The notes: generated by a model not told the origin, from the letters alone. Positions 41,371 to 51,287 are shown, counted from the stretch's first letter. The stretch: DNA of 64,000 nucleotides from Candidatus Blochmanniella pennsylvanica str. BPEN (GCF_000011745.1 NC_007292.1:372001-436000); one strand, 5' to 3'. Translations and numbers: made by a program.

Positions 41371-41898
41371 ATGAAACCAAACAATTTTTTTAAACAACTA
41401 ATATCCGCGATAAGTGTGAGCATAGTAATAACTGCATGTTCTTCGTTATCTCAGTACGATACTGTTACTCCTAATCAAAAAAAAGTTGAATTAAATCATT
41501 TTAATCATACTAATATAAAAAATAGTAGAGTAATCGATGAACAAATACAATTAAAAACACAAGAATTAAAATCCAATAATGTTATTTATTTTCCTTTAGA
41601 CCAATATGATATTCCTTCTAATTTTTTTTACTCATTAAACATCCATGCCAATTTTTTATATAATAATCCATTACAACATATTAAAATTGAAGGCCATGCT
41701 GATGAACGTGGTACTCCAGAATACAATATTGCATTGGGTGAACGTCGAGCTAACTCTGTAAAATCATACCTCCAAAGTAAAGGTGTATTATCTGAACAAA
41801 TGTTAACTATATCTTATGGTAAAGAAAAACCAGCTGTATTAGGACAAAACGAAGAAGCTTACTCTAAAAATAGACGCGTTGTATTAATATATAAATAA
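41371..41898 (+). CDS. pal: Pal, peptidoglycan-associated outer-membrane lipoprotein
   Basis: Pal tethers the outer membrane to peptidoglycan and is pulled by the Tol motor. The 175 residues (E. coli 173) have a signal peptide with lipobox VITAC (Cys24-25 region), a linker and the OmpA-like domain. Peptidoglycan-binding residues appear in [22 protein letters not shown] and YGKEKPAV. It should be matured by Lnt and sorted by LolB, both encoded in this window. Confidence 0.97.
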   Translation: MKPNNFFKQLISAISVSIVITACSSLSQYDTVTPNQKKVELNHFNHTNIKNSRVIDEQIQLKTQELKSNNVIYFPLDQYDIPSNFFYSLNIHANFLYNNPLQHIKIEGHADERGTPEYNIALGERRANSVKSYLQSKGVLSEQMLTISYGKEKPAVLGQNEEAYSKNRRVVLIYK

Positions 41899-41905
41899 TA
41901 TTCAT

Positions 41906-42691
41906 ATGCTTAAGTATATACTATTTCTATGTAAATTAAATATAATCATCATAATGATGATATATTTTAATATTACAAATAATAATATTGTATATGCTAA
42001 AGATGTAAATCATAAGATAGATACCAATCAACGTATTAATCAATTACATCAGATATATGACGCACATAGTCAATGCTTAATTCAAATGCAACAGCAATTA
42101 GCTGAAAATCAACGAGATATTGATATCTTGCGTGGACATATTCAAGATATGCAACATCATATATCAGAAATTATAAATAACCAATCAGCATCACCTCAAC
42201 ATACTAATAATATTTCAAATAAACGTAACATACACTATTCTAACAATATTCCTGATAAATTATCTAGTCACTCAAACATTCAAAGACCAAAAAAAACAAA
42301 TAATGCAATGATAATAGATGTAGATACTGCGTATAAACAAGCAGTATCATTAGTATTAGAAAAAAAACAATATAATCAAGCAATAGAAGCTTTCCAGAAT
42401 TTCATAAGAAACCATCCAGAATCAATTTACCAATCAAATTCGCATTATTGGCTAGGACAGCTTTACTACAACAAAGGCAACAAACATGACGCTGCTCGGC
42501 ATTTTGCATTAGTCGTAAAGAATTATCCTAAATCATTAAAAGCATCAGATGCATTATTAAAAATCGGTATTATCATGCAAGAAACAGAACAAAAAGACAA
42601 AGCCAAAACAATATATAAAAAAGTAGGCAAATTATATCCTAACAGCAATGCAGCAAAACAAGCTCAAAAACGTCTAATACACCTATCATAA
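41906..42691 (+). CDS. cpoB: CpoB (YbgF), periplasmic Tol-Pal/PBP1B coordinator
   Basis: CpoB coordinates outer-membrane constriction with PBP1B. The 261 residues (E. coli 263) have a hydrophobic signal segment (about 8-28), an N-terminal coiled coil (about 42-92, glutamine-rich heptads) and C-terminal TPRs with YKQAVSLVLEKKQYNQAIEAF, SNSHYWLGQLYY and DALLKIG. It is the last gene of the tol block, 8 bp after pal. The linker is rich in asparagine, serine and histidine. Confidence 0.92.
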   Translation: MLKYILFLCKLNIIIIMMIYFNITNNNIVYAKDVNHKIDTNQRINQLHQIYDAHSQCLIQMQQQLAENQRDIDILRGHIQDMQHHISEIINNQSASPQHTNNISNKRNIHYSNNIPDKLSSHSNIQRPKKTNNAMIIDVDTAYKQAVSLVLEKKQYNQAIEAFQNFIRNHPESIYQSNSHYWLGQLYYNKGNKHDAARHFALVVKNYPKSLKASDALLKIGIIMQETEQKDKAKTIYKKVGKLYPNSNAAKQAQKRLIHLS

Positions 42692-43745
42692 TAATGAATT
42701 ATTGTTCAAAATAAATCTTTTATCTTTCATACATTAAAGAATACAAAACAAATAAAATTTACTAGAATTTTTAATTCTAGTAAACATAAAGTTTTTCTTC
42801 CAAAATAACAAAAACAACAACCTTATACACTGCAATCCCAATTATTTATCAAGTTGCAGCGATTCAATCTACCATTATAATTATAATGGTGTTATTTTAT
42901 TTATTATTGATGAATATTCTTATTGTATTCTATACAAAATGAAATATCTGGAGATAAAAGATATTTTTAATAGAAACAATACAATCTAAATATAATTCTA
43001 TGTATGTAGATATCACAATTTAATATATATATTATCACATATACAATTAATCAAACTAATTCATTATATTAAATGTCATATTTAATATTTAAAAAAAATC
43101 AACTAATTTATGTACTAAACAAAACATATACTCATATGATATATGAGTACACTCATTTTACTCACAAAAAAATCAACAAAAATGTTTAGAATAAGTAAAT
43201 GTTCTTTTGTTTAAAAAATATTTAATATATCTAAAATGTTTCTAAAATCTGTAGATTTAATTACTCAAGATGAATATTCATGACACTTACATAATGCAAA
43301 AATAATCACAAACAATCATAACAAATTTAAAAACAAAGATCCTATCTTTCGCATTATTCGCCTCCAGAGTTCCCTATTATACAATTTACTTAAAAAGTAA
43401 ATTATAAATTTTGAAGATTATCAGTTAAAAAATCTGATAGAACAAACATAGTAAAATAACAAAATAAAACAAAAGTTTTTGTGTTTTTATTACACTTATA
43501 ATAAGACAAAATCCAATATCTTATCATTGTATAATGATAAACCTTGTTTTATACTTTACCAATAACATACTTAAACGGTAGTTTTATCCGATTATGGCTT
43601 CTATATTCTTAACACGAATATATAAAATACAAATATATTCACATAAATTTACTATTAATTTATAAGTACATAAAAAATCATACTTATAAAAAATTATGCT
43701 TTACATGACCATCATCGTGTAAGAATGAATGATTTTGTTGTATAC
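42692..43745. other. 1-kb spacer with several small hairpins, at the E. coli Lys/Val tRNA-cluster and nadA position
   Basis: No gene is readable. Small perfect inverted repeats occur at 42758-42784 (12-bp stem), 42881-42900 (20-bp palindrome), 43129-43149 (9-bp stem) and 43383-43403 (9-bp stem). E. coli has the lysT-valT tRNA cluster and nadA after ybgF; a stretch around 42855-42880 vaguely resembles a tRNA T arm but no cloverleaf can be made. Confidence 0.5.
42758..42784 (+). terminator. Possible terminator of the tol-pal operon
   Basis: A perfect 12-bp stem (TTTACTAGAATT/AATTCTAGTAAA) with a TTT loop starts 67 bp after the cpoB stop. A GTTTTTC stretch follows after a few bases. The stem is AT-rich and the T-run short, so the call is tentative. 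Confidence 0.45.
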
Positions 43746-44759
43746 TCATTTGCAATTCAACGTAATAATACTAACCCACATAGGACCCTTTCCTGATGAA
43801 TAACGAGACAACATAGTTAATGTTCCATTATCTGAATCAATCTTATATAAAGAGATACAATTTGATTTTTGACCTGCGACCACTAAAAATTTTCCCTGAT
43901 AATCAATTGCAAAACCACGCGGCTGTTCTTCAGTGAGTTGATAACCAACAAATTTTAATTTTTTTGTCTTTTTAGAGATCTCCAAACAACTAATAATATT
44001 AATAGATCTATCAGTACAATATAACCAACGCCCATTAGGAGTGATATGTATATCAGCTGCCCAACATCGGTTAATGCTGATATTTTTAGGAATTATACTT
44101 ACTGTTTGAACGATACTTGGAATTTTTTGAAAATTATTATATTTTATAACATCAACAGTACTCGTTAATTCATTAATGACATATGCGTAACAATCGAAAT
44201 CACAGAAAATCATATGACGCGGACCAGAACCAACATTAATTTTAATAATAGATGGATCGTATGATGTCAACATTCCAAACGAATTTATGTTAAATAACCT
44301 AATAGCATTTTCCTTCAAACAAGGAACCCAAAGTAATTTTTTGAATTTATCTATATTTGCGGAATGACACCCTAACAGGCCTTCTATAATTTGTATAGGG
44401 CTATCAAGAAGCATTCCTGACATACTTATAGGAATCACACTCACCGTGTTATTTCTATAAGATGTGCAATACAAAAACGCACCCTTTTTGTCGCTAATCA
44501 AATGAGTGGGGCTACTGAAGATCCCAATTGTCCCATGATCCGCTAACAAACCTATCTGATCGATACGATAAGTAGTAATTCCAAAATTGGGACGTATTCC
44601 AACATACAAAAATCGCTTATTAGGATGCACAGCCATAGGTTGTGCCTGTCCGTGAGTATATATCACCTGTATTAATTCTAGTAGCCCATAAATACTATCT
44701 AATTTCCAAACGTGAATTTGCTGACTTTCCGGGCTCGCTACATAAATAATTTGTATCAT
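43746..44759 (-). CDS. pgl: Pgl, 6-phosphogluconolactonase
   Basis: Second step of the oxidative pentose-phosphate pathway, hydrolysing 6-phosphogluconolactone. The 337 residues (E. coli 331) form a seven-bladed propeller; VYVASPESQQIHVW-like at the N-terminus, RFLYVGIRP, LLGCHSANI, GPRHMIF, AADIHITPNGRWLY and EQPRGFAID...KFLVVAGQ align along the length. It stands alone and points toward the spacer behind cpoB. Confidence 0.95.
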   Translation of the reverse strand: MIQIIYVASPESQQIHVWKLDSIYGLLELIQVIYTHGQAQPMAVHPNKRFLYVGIRPNFGITTYRIDQIGLLADHGTIGIFSSPTHLISDKKGAFLYCTSYRNNTVSVIPISMSGMLLDSPIQIIEGLLGCHSANIDKFKKLLWVPCLKENAIRLFNINSFGMLTSYDPSIIKINVGSGPRHMIFCDFDCYAYVINELTSTVDVIKYNNFQKIPSIVQTVSIIPKNISINRCWAADIHITPNGRWLYCTDRSINIISCLEISKKTKKLKFVGYQLTEEQPRGFAIDYQGKFLVVAGQKSNCISLYKIDSDNGTLTMLSRYSSGKGPMWVSIITLNCK

Positions 44760-45046
44760 ATATTTATTCGTTTTATAACAATGTAATTAAATATAAATAA
44801 AAAATCATACTGTATGTGACCGTATTTCAGTATGGGACTACAAACCTATTTTAATTTTTTGTTTAATTCATAAAAATTATCACTTTTAAACTGCATTAGA
44901 GTACGAAATATTATTCGTATATGCACGTATTAAAAATTTAAGTTTATTTCGATATTACGCATCATACAATTAAAATAGCCAATCTAAAACAAGCAGTATA
45001 TAATCACTTCACATGTTCGTAAACAAAAAAAATAAGAGAACAAATT

Positions 45047-45745
45047 ATGCATATAACTAAATTAGTTTTAATAAGACACGGAGAAAGTCAATGGAACAAA
45101 GAAAATAGATTCACTGGATGGGTTGATGTAGACTTATCAGAAAAAGGACGTTCTGAAGCGCAATGCGCTGGTAGAATATTAAAAAAAAATGGATTTTTTT
45201 TTAATTATGGATATACTTCAGTATTAAAACGAGCAATTCATACTTTATGGATCATATTAGATCAATTAGATCAAGCATGGCTACCAATAGAAAAATCTTG
45301 GCGACTCAATGAACGTCATTATGGGGCACTGCAAGGATTAAATAAAGATGAAGCCATAAAAGAATATGGATACAAAACAATTCAAAAATGGCGTCGTAGT
45401 TTCAATGTTATTCCTCCAAATATTTGTGGTGGAAATAATCAGTTTATTGCAACAAATGACAATCGTTATGCTAACATCAGTACTGATGAATTACCTAGTA
45501 GTGAAAGTTTAGAACTAACCTTAAAAAGAGTAATCCCTTATTGGAACCAATCCATAATACCTCATATCAAAAAAGGTCAAACAATTATTATCGTTGCCCA
45601 TGGAAATTCTATACGCGCTATAATAAAGTTTCTCAATCACTTAAATGAATCAGAAATATTTCAAATTAATGTGCCAACAGGTGTTCCGCTAATATATGAA
45701 TTTGACAAAAAAGCAAATACTGTTCAACATTATTATTTAAAATAA
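45047..45745 (+). CDS. gpmA: GpmA, 2,3-bisphosphoglycerate-dependent phosphoglycerate mutase
   Basis: Glycolytic interconversion of 3- and 2-phosphoglycerate. The 232 residues contain [18 protein letters not shown] with the phosphohistidine (about 10-27), [22 protein letters not shown] and AHGNSIRA with the second histidine. It ends 18 residues earlier than E. coli GpmA (250): the flexible C-terminal tail after YYL is missing. A9 (45181-45189) and T9 (45194-45202) runs lie 4 bp apart in frame. AAGAGA precedes ATG 45047. Confidence 0.96.
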   Translation: MHITKLVLIRHGESQWNKENRFTGWVDVDLSEKGRSEAQCAGRILKKNGFFFNYGYTSVLKRAIHTLWIILDQLDQAWLPIEKSWRLNERHYGALQGLNKDEAIKEYGYKTIQKWRRSFNVIPPNICGGNNQFIATNDNRYANISTDELPSSESLELTLKRVIPYWNQSIIPHIKKGQTIIIVAHGNSIRAIIKFLNHLNESEIFQINVPTGVPLIYEFDKKANTVQHYYLK

Positions 45746-45933
45746 TTATTTAAATAATAATTTATTTTCAGTTATTACTTTTGATAAAGTAATATATACG
45801 ATTATTTAATATTCATTTGAACTTCACATTCATTTTTAAAATGATGTTATGAAACATTTTGTTGATCACATGATTTGCTTGCGATATAATGCACATAAAT
45901 TTTTTATTTCAATCATTTTTGAAGGTGATAAGT

Positions 45934-46644
45934 ATGGATCAATTTCCCCGTTTTCAAAATACAGCGTCAGAACAGGTCAATAACGCAATACAGCCATATA
46001 TCTTGCAAGTATTTGGGTGGATGTCTTGCGGGTTATTGTTGACAGCCTTTGTTGCTTGGTACGCTTCTCGAACTCCGGCAATACTTCAATTATTATTTTC
46101 CAATCAAATAATATTTTTTAGCCTGATTATTGGTCAACTAGCATTAGTATTTGTTCTTTCTGGTATGGTAACACGATTAAGTGGTTCTTTAGCAACTACC
46201 TTATTTATGTTATATTCAATGTTAACAGGTTTAACCTTATCCAGTGTATTTATACTGTATACTACGTCATCCATATCTAGCGCGTTTGTCGTGACGTCAG
46301 GTATGTTCGGAGCAATGACATTATATGGGTATACTACTAAACGAGATTTAAGCAGTTTTGGTAATTTATTATTTATGGCGCTAATTGGTATAGTACTAGC
46401 CTCAATGGTTAATTTATGGTTAAAAAATACAGCTTTAATGTGGCTCATTACATATATTGGCGTTATTATATTCGTCGGGTTAACTGCGTATGATACTCAA
46501 AAACTCAAATCTATAGGAGCATCTTTATCTATAGACAATCAAGATCAATTTCGTAAATACTCGATTATAGGAGCATTAACTTTATATTTAGATTTCATTA
46601 ACTTATTTTTAATGATAGTTCGTATCTTTGGAAATCGCCGTTAA
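45934..46644 (+). CDS. ybhL: YbhL, Bax-inhibitor-1/YccA-family membrane protein
   Basis: A seven-helix inner-membrane protein of unknown function. The 236 residues match E. coli YbhL (234) from MD.FPR to the identical C-terminus LDFINLFLM..RIFGNRR. Conserved segments are GLLLTAFVAWYA, YGYTTKRDLSSFGN and FVGLTAYDTQKLK. The frame is open 45 bp upstream, but ATG 45934 has AAGGTG 6 bp before it. The 60-bp palindrome follows 16 bp after the stop. Confidence 0.93.
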   Translation: MDQFPRFQNTASEQVNNAIQPYILQVFGWMSCGLLLTAFVAWYASRTPAILQLLFSNQIIFFSLIIGQLALVFVLSGMVTRLSGSLATTLFMLYSMLTGLTLSSVFILYTTSSISSAFVVTSGMFGAMTLYGYTTKRDLSSFGNLLFMALIGIVLASMVNLWLKNTALMWLITYIGVIIFVGLTAYDTQKLKSIGASLSIDNQDQFRKYSIIGALTLYLDFINLFLMIVRIFGNRR

Positions 46645-46660
46645 TAATAATAGCCGCATA

Positions 46661-46720
46661 TAACAACAATAGCCCGGTCTATTGTTTCTATAGAAACAAT
46701 AGACCGGGCTATTGTTGTTA
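46661..46720. repeat. Perfect 60-bp palindrome between converging ybhL and ychF
   Basis: Bases 46661-46690 and 46691-46720 are exact reverse complements with no spacer, giving 30-bp arms that contain AGCCCGGTCT/AGACCGGGCT. It lies between two convergent genes and probably ends transcription from both sides. Neither side is followed at once by a T-run, so it differs from an ordinary intrinsic terminator. Confidence 0.97.
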
Positions 46721-46753
46721 ACTACCCCAAAAATTTTTAAGATAATAAATACA

Positions 46754-47830
46754 CTAAATTTGAAATAAAAACTTCAATATATCCCCATCCTTTACACAAT
46801 AATCTTTACCTGCATAACATATCTTACCAGCTTTCTTTGCACCTAATTCCCCACGATAAAAAATAAAATCATCGAACTTAATAATTTGAACACGAATAAA
46901 ACCCTTTTTAAAATCACTATGTACTTTTTTAGCTGCTTCTAATGCAGTCATCCCGACTACATATATCCAAGCACGTGTCATATGTGAATTAATAGTAAAA
47001 AAAGTACGTAAATTTAACACAGAAAAAATAACACTAACTATATCACACAATATATCTTTTTGCTGTTTCATAGCTGTTTTAAAACGATCATCTCTATTTT
47101 TTGATGAAGATAACATTGCACAACATGAGATCAATGGTATACTATTATTAAATGCAAATGCGTGCAATTTATTTAAATAAGTATTATTCGTAACAGATTT
47201 TTCATCAATATTAGCAAAATAAATAATTGGTTTGTTAGTTAAAAAATTAAATTTTTCAATATTCGTTCTTTCTATATTAGAAAAATGTACCTTCCTTAAA
47301 AGAACTCCATCATATAAATAATCCAAACATTTTTTCAATACGAATAGCTGTTGTTCAATATTTTCGTTAATAAGTTTATGTTTTTTTTGTAAAGAACAAA
47401 TACTTTTTTCGCACTGAGAAATATCAAATAATATAAGTTCGGTATTAACAATGTCCGCATCTCTACAGGGATCTATATTATTAAAAACATGAACAGTTTG
47501 ATTATCATCAAAACAACGTACCACATGACACAATACTTTTGTTGTTTGAATATGATTTAAAATTTTGCTACCTAGACCAATACCTTGAGCAGCCCCTTTT
47601 ATTAAACCGGCAATATCTACAAATTTAATCTTACCATGTACTGTTTCACGTGACGCAACAATACCTGCTAATTGATATACACGCGGATCAGGTATCCGAA
47701 CCACAGATATATTGGGATGAATAGTACAAAAAGGGAAGTTAGATATTTTAACAGGTGCATTAGTCAATACGCTAAATACAGTAGATTTACCCACATTCGG
47801 TAATCCGATAATACCACAATCAATTTGCAT
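46754..47830 (-). CDS. ychF: YchF (EngD), ribosome-associated ATPase
   Basis: An Obg-family P-loop protein that hydrolyses ATP and binds the 70S/50S ribosome. The 358 residues (E. coli 363) have Walker A GLPNVGKST, DIAGLIKGAAQGIGLG, a coiled-coil insertion, and a C-terminal TGS domain with the family end GEL/QGAK.AGK...GKDY.VKDGD...FLF. It is more diverged than its neighbours in the middle. ATG 47830 aligns with the E. coli start; an in-frame codon 15 bp upstream is less likely. pth lies just upstream on the same strand. Confidence 0.95.
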   Translation of the reverse strand: MQIDCGIIGLPNVGKSTVFSVLTNAPVKISNFPFCTIHPNISVVRIPDPRVYQLAGIVASRETVHGKIKFVDIAGLIKGAAQGIGLGSKILNHIQTTKVLCHVVRCFDDNQTVHVFNNIDPCRDADIVNTELILFDISQCEKSICSLQKKHKLINENIEQQLFVLKKCLDYLYDGVLLRKVHFSNIERTNIEKFNFLTNKPIIYFANIDEKSVTNNTYLNKLHAFAFNNSIPLISCCAMLSSSKNRDDRFKTAMKQQKDILCDIVSVIFSVLNLRTFFTINSHMTRAWIYVVGMTALEAAKKVHSDFKKGFIRVQIIKFDDFIFYRGELGAKKAGKICYAGKDYCVKDGDILKFLFQI

Positions 47831-47923
47831 AAATTTTTTTAACAATCAAAAAATAAATATTAAAATCCATTGTTGCAACCAATATTTTTATAATTAAAAT
47901 TAAACATTTTTAAATCAACATTT

Positions 47924-48517
47924 CTATAAAAAATCAGGATTATAGGAATGTAGTTGATTCATAACTTCAATAAATTTTTTATTAACTATACTTTCAGTAT
48001 GTAGTATTGCTTCATTAATTACACGGTTAATCTTATATTTCTCATAAATAGTTGGTTTATTTAACACAAAACCAATGACTTTACTTTTGTTACCAGGATG
48101 ACCTATCCCAATACGTAAACGATAAAAATCATATTTATTATGAAGTTTAACGATAACATCCTTGACGCCACGATGACTATTATTAATGTTTTTACCTAAT
48201 TTAATACGCATTACGCCAGGCGGTAGATCAAGATCATCATGTGCAATCAATATTTCCTGTGGACATAATTGATAAAAATCAACACATTTAGATATTGAAA
48301 GTCCATTATTGTTCATATTCGAATCTGGTATTAATAAATGCACAATATTAGTTGCTAATTTTAACCTCCCAACATATCCACATAATATAGTATTTTTACT
48401 TAGTATTACTTTATATCTTGTTGCTAAAGATTTAACATATCTGGCACCAAAATTATGTCTGGTATTAAAATAACTCGTTTCAGAATTTCCTAATCCAGCA
48501 ATAAGCTTAATAGTCAT
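47924..48517 (-). CDS. pth: Pth, peptidyl-tRNA hydrolase with substituted substrate-site motif
   Basis: Pth recycles peptidyl-tRNA released from stalled ribosomes. The 197 residues (E. coli 194) keep the catalytic histidine in TRHNFGA (about 20), GLGN with Asn10, the aspartate in AHDDLDLPPGV (about 93), MNNNGLS with Asn68 and RLRIGIGHPG. The usually near-invariant GGHGGHNGLKD loop reads NINNSHRGVKD: the histidine is kept but the following asparagine (Asn114 in E. coli) is arginine and the glycines are lost. ATG 48517 matches the E. coli start. Confidence 0.95.
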   Translation of the reverse strand: MTIKLIAGLGNSETSYFNTRHNFGARYVKSLATRYKVILSKNTILCGYVGRLKLATNIVHLLIPDSNMNNNGLSISKCVDFYQLCPQEILIAHDDLDLPPGVMRIKLGKNINNSHRGVKDVIVKLHNKYDFYRLRIGIGHPGNKSKVIGFVLNKPTIYEKYKINRVINEAILHTESIVNKKFIEVMNQLHSYNPDFL

Positions 48518-48761
48518 TATTATATACACCACTACACAATTTTATAAATTTAAAATTTAATTAATCCCAATATTTATGTTATAAAAATATATTTTTACTT
48601 GAACACATATACATATATTAAAAATCGTTTGATATTTTCATGATATATATTTTAGTATAATACTAGATCTTCTATCATTAAAATGATAATAAAACAATTA
48701 ACATGAAGAAAAATACAATATTTACATAAATTAATATTTTTATATATACAACATAATCTTA

Positions 48762-49712
48762 TTAATGATCAAACATAGCAGAAATTGATTCCTCATTGCT
48801 AATACGCCGAATTGTTTCAGCAAGCATACCAGATAAGGTTAACACACGTACGTTAGATAAAGATTTTATTTTTGGTTTTAATGGAATAGTGTCACAAACA
48901 ATAATTTCATCTATCATAGAATTTTGAATATTCTCATAAGCATCTCCAGAAAAAATTGGGTGGGTAGTGTACGCAAATACACGGCGCGCTCCTCTTTCTT
49001 TCAAAACATCTGCGGCTTTACACAATGTTCCCCCCGTATCAATCATGTCATCTACCAATATACAATCACGATTACATATATCCCCAATAATATGCATAAC
49101 TTGAGAAATATTAGCGCGAGACCTTCGTTTGTCTATAATTGCCATATCAGTATCGTTAAGTAATTTTGCAATAGCACGAGCACGTACTACCCCTCCAATA
49201 TCTGGGGATACTATAATAGGATTATTAAAATTCTGTTGCGTCATATCTTCCAATAAGATTGGACTCCCGAAAACATTATCTACTGGCACATCAAAAAATC
49301 CTTGTATTTGTTCAGCATGTAAATCTACCGTTAAAATTCGATCCACTCCCACACTAGATAAAAAATTTGCTACAACTCTAGAAGTAATAGGTACTCTAGC
49401 AGATCGCACTCTTCGATCTTGACGAGCGTATCCAAAATAAGGAATTACAGCGGTAATTCTAGCGGCTGACGCGCGTTTTAATGCATCAACCATAACAATT
49501 AATTCCATTAAATTATCATTTGTTGGAGCACAAGTCGATTGAATAATAAACACATCTCCACCGCGCACGTTTTCATTAATTTGAACACTTACTTCTCCAT
49601 CACTAAAACGACCAACAGAAGCTTTACCGAGATTAATGTATAATCTATTAGCAATACGCTGGGCTAATTCTGGAATAGCATTTCCAGTAAACAGTTTCAT
49701 ATTTAGAAGCAT
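48762..49712 (-). CDS. prs: Prs, ribose-phosphate pyrophosphokinase
   Basis: Makes PRPP from ribose-5-phosphate and ATP for nucleotide, histidine and tryptophan synthesis. The 316 residues (E. coli 315) are highly conserved: [32 protein letters not shown], the cation-binding [12 protein letters not shown], the flexible loop KRR.RAN and the PRPP-binding [11 protein letters not shown]. The C-terminus [14 protein letters not shown] is nearly identical to E. coli. Confidence 0.98.
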   Translation of the reverse strand: MLLNMKLFTGNAIPELAQRIANRLYINLGKASVGRFSDGEVSVQINENVRGGDVFIIQSTCAPTNDNLMELIVMVDALKRASAARITAVIPYFGYARQDRRVRSARVPITSRVVANFLSSVGVDRILTVDLHAEQIQGFFDVPVDNVFGSPILLEDMTQQNFNNPIIVSPDIGGVVRARAIAKLLNDTDMAIIDKRRSRANISQVMHIIGDICNRDCILVDDMIDTGGTLCKAADVLKERGARRVFAYTTHPIFSGDAYENIQNSMIDEIIVCDTIPLKPKIKSLSNVRVLTLSGMLAETIRRISNEESISAMFDH

Positions 49713-49785
49713 CTCTTAATTTTATATTTGCTAATACTATTAAGTATTTATATAATTAATAATGACGATGATAGTAAGACATTTA

Positions 49786-50673
49786 TTAAGATAAAAAAAT
49801 TATACTACTATATGCGGTACATTTTAATAATTTTTGATGCAATGGAGATAGATTTATTCCGCGTGTTATAATACTGCTGACCCATGATGGCAAGTAACTT
49901 TGAACTTGATAAGCAAGTTGTTCAGTCTTAAATTCAGCAAAAATACAAGACCCTGTTCCTGTTAGTCGTGCTAATGCGAATTGCGACAAACACGCAAAAA
50001 AAATTTTTATTTCAGGAGATATTTTTTTTATAATTTCTTCGAAATCATTATGAAATGAAACAGACAATAACTCTCTCATCGAACGAAATGGAGAATAACA
50101 ATGATTCTCTAATTCATACATTTGAAAACCCCAGAAAGTACTAATTCGAACCGGTGGAATGAGAATGAGGTACCATTTTTTAGGAACAAAAACCGGTATT
50201 AATATATTTCCAATACCTTCAGCAAATGCTGAACGTCCATACAGAAAAAATGGCACATCAGCTCCTAGCATCAAACCTAAATGCATTAAAACGTGTTTGT
50301 TCAAATAACATCGCCATTGTTGATTAAGTACCATCAATACAGTTGCCGCATTAGAAGAAGCGCCTCCTAAACCAGATCCGATAGGCAATATTTTATCAAG
50401 AAAAATATCTGCACCGAATACCGGCTTTTTATTTGGCCAACAATAATATTGCAATAATTTTGCCGCTCGTATAATTAAATTATCACGACATACCAAATCA
50501 TTCATAATAGTAAATAATCTAATTCTACCATTATTTGTTACAAATATTTTGATCGTATCGCCATACTCAATCAACTGAAACAATGTCTGTAAGTAATGGT
50601 AACCGTCTGCACGACATCCAGTTACGTATAAAAATAAATTAAGTTTTCCTGGAGAGGGCCATTGATAATTCAT
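49786..50673 (-). CDS. ispE: IspE, 4-diphosphocytidyl-2-C-methyl-D-erythritol kinase
   Basis: Fourth step of the MEP isoprenoid pathway, feeding undecaprenyl and ubiquinone side-chain synthesis. The 295 residues (E. coli 283) have QWPSPGKLNLFL, GCRADGYH.LQTLFQ.I.YGD, the GHMP-kinase ATP loop LPIGSGLGGASSNAATV (about 95-110) and RLTGTGSC. ATG 50673 overlaps the lolB stop as ATGA, which fixes the start and suggests translational coupling. Confidence 0.96.
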   Translation of the reverse strand: MNYQWPSPGKLNLFLYVTGCRADGYHYLQTLFQLIEYGDTIKIFVTNNGRIRLFTIMNDLVCRDNLIIRAAKLLQYYCWPNKKPVFGADIFLDKILPIGSGLGGASSNAATVLMVLNQQWRCYLNKHVLMHLGLMLGADVPFFLYGRSAFAEGIGNILIPVFVPKKWYLILIPPVRISTFWGFQMYELENHCYSPFRSMRELLSVSFHNDFEEIIKKISPEIKIFFACLSQFALARLTGTGSCIFAEFKTEQLAYQVQSYLPSWVSSIITRGINLSPLHQKLLKCTAYSSIIFLS

Positions 50674-51287
50674 CGTACATTCCAATTATTAATTATTAGC
50701 TTAATATGATGTTGATCATAATGCGCATCCAAGACTTTAGGCAAAATTGGTATACTATTAGTATAGTAATGACGATAATATATAGATATATTTTTATTGC
50801 CATAGCAACAATTTACATGAGATAAGCAGCCTATAGCATTCAGATTATATTCTGCATTACTACCAGGTAATCCAAGTATCCATTGTTGTAATTGTTTTAA
50901 AAAATAGTTGAAATCCACAATCCATTTTTGTATTTCATTTTTAAAATCATTATTTTGATAAATTATACCATTTAAAATACAAACAACTCCATTTTCTACA
51001 GATATAGAAATTATAGTTAATCCTAAAATATTAAATAATTTCATGCAATAATTATTATCATTATTATGAATCCAAATAAACCTAAAATGCATCTTCTTTT
51101 GGTGATTAACTGAATAAATAATAGTACCTTGTGTTTGATAATAAAATATCCGGGATATTGATTTCTTATGATTATTCCACATATATACCAATTTATCTTC
51201 ATACAAACCAAAATTATGATGATAAACGCAGGAAACACAGATCAACATCACTATACCAAACACTCTAAAACACCTATGTTGACACAT
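50670..51287 (-). CDS. lolB: LolB, outer-membrane lipoprotein receptor
   Basis: LolB accepts lipoproteins from LolA and inserts them into the outer membrane. The 205 residues (E. coli 207) have a signal segment with lipobox ICVSC (Cys20) and a weakly conserved body, but carry the diagnostic LQQWILGLPG (about 136-146) and the end INNWNV. It is strongly diverged and rich in tyrosine, asparagine and histidine, so the call rests on the QWILGLPG block, length and synteny with ispE and prs. Confidence 0.9.
   Translation of the reverse strand: MCQHRCFRVFGIVMLICVSCVYHHNFGLYEDKLVYMWNNHKKSISRIFYYQTQGTIIYSVNHQKKMHFRFIWIHNNDNNYCMKLFNILGLTIISISVENGVVCILNGIIYQNNDFKNEIQKWIVDFNYFLKQLQQWILGLPGSNAEYNLNAIGCLSHVNCCYGNKNISIYYRHYYTNSIPILPKVLDAHYDQHHIKLIINNWNVR

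Noticed and set aside
42840-42900. Possible tRNA-Lys remnant after cpoB
   Set aside because: A stretch resembling a T arm lies where E. coli has lysT, but no acceptor or anticodon stems can be paired and the similarity is too short to support a feature.
51041-51238. Overlapping frame within lolB
   Set aside because: It is a different-frame shadow of lolB, whose own frame carries a lipobox, the QWILGLPG block and an ATGA overlap with ispE.
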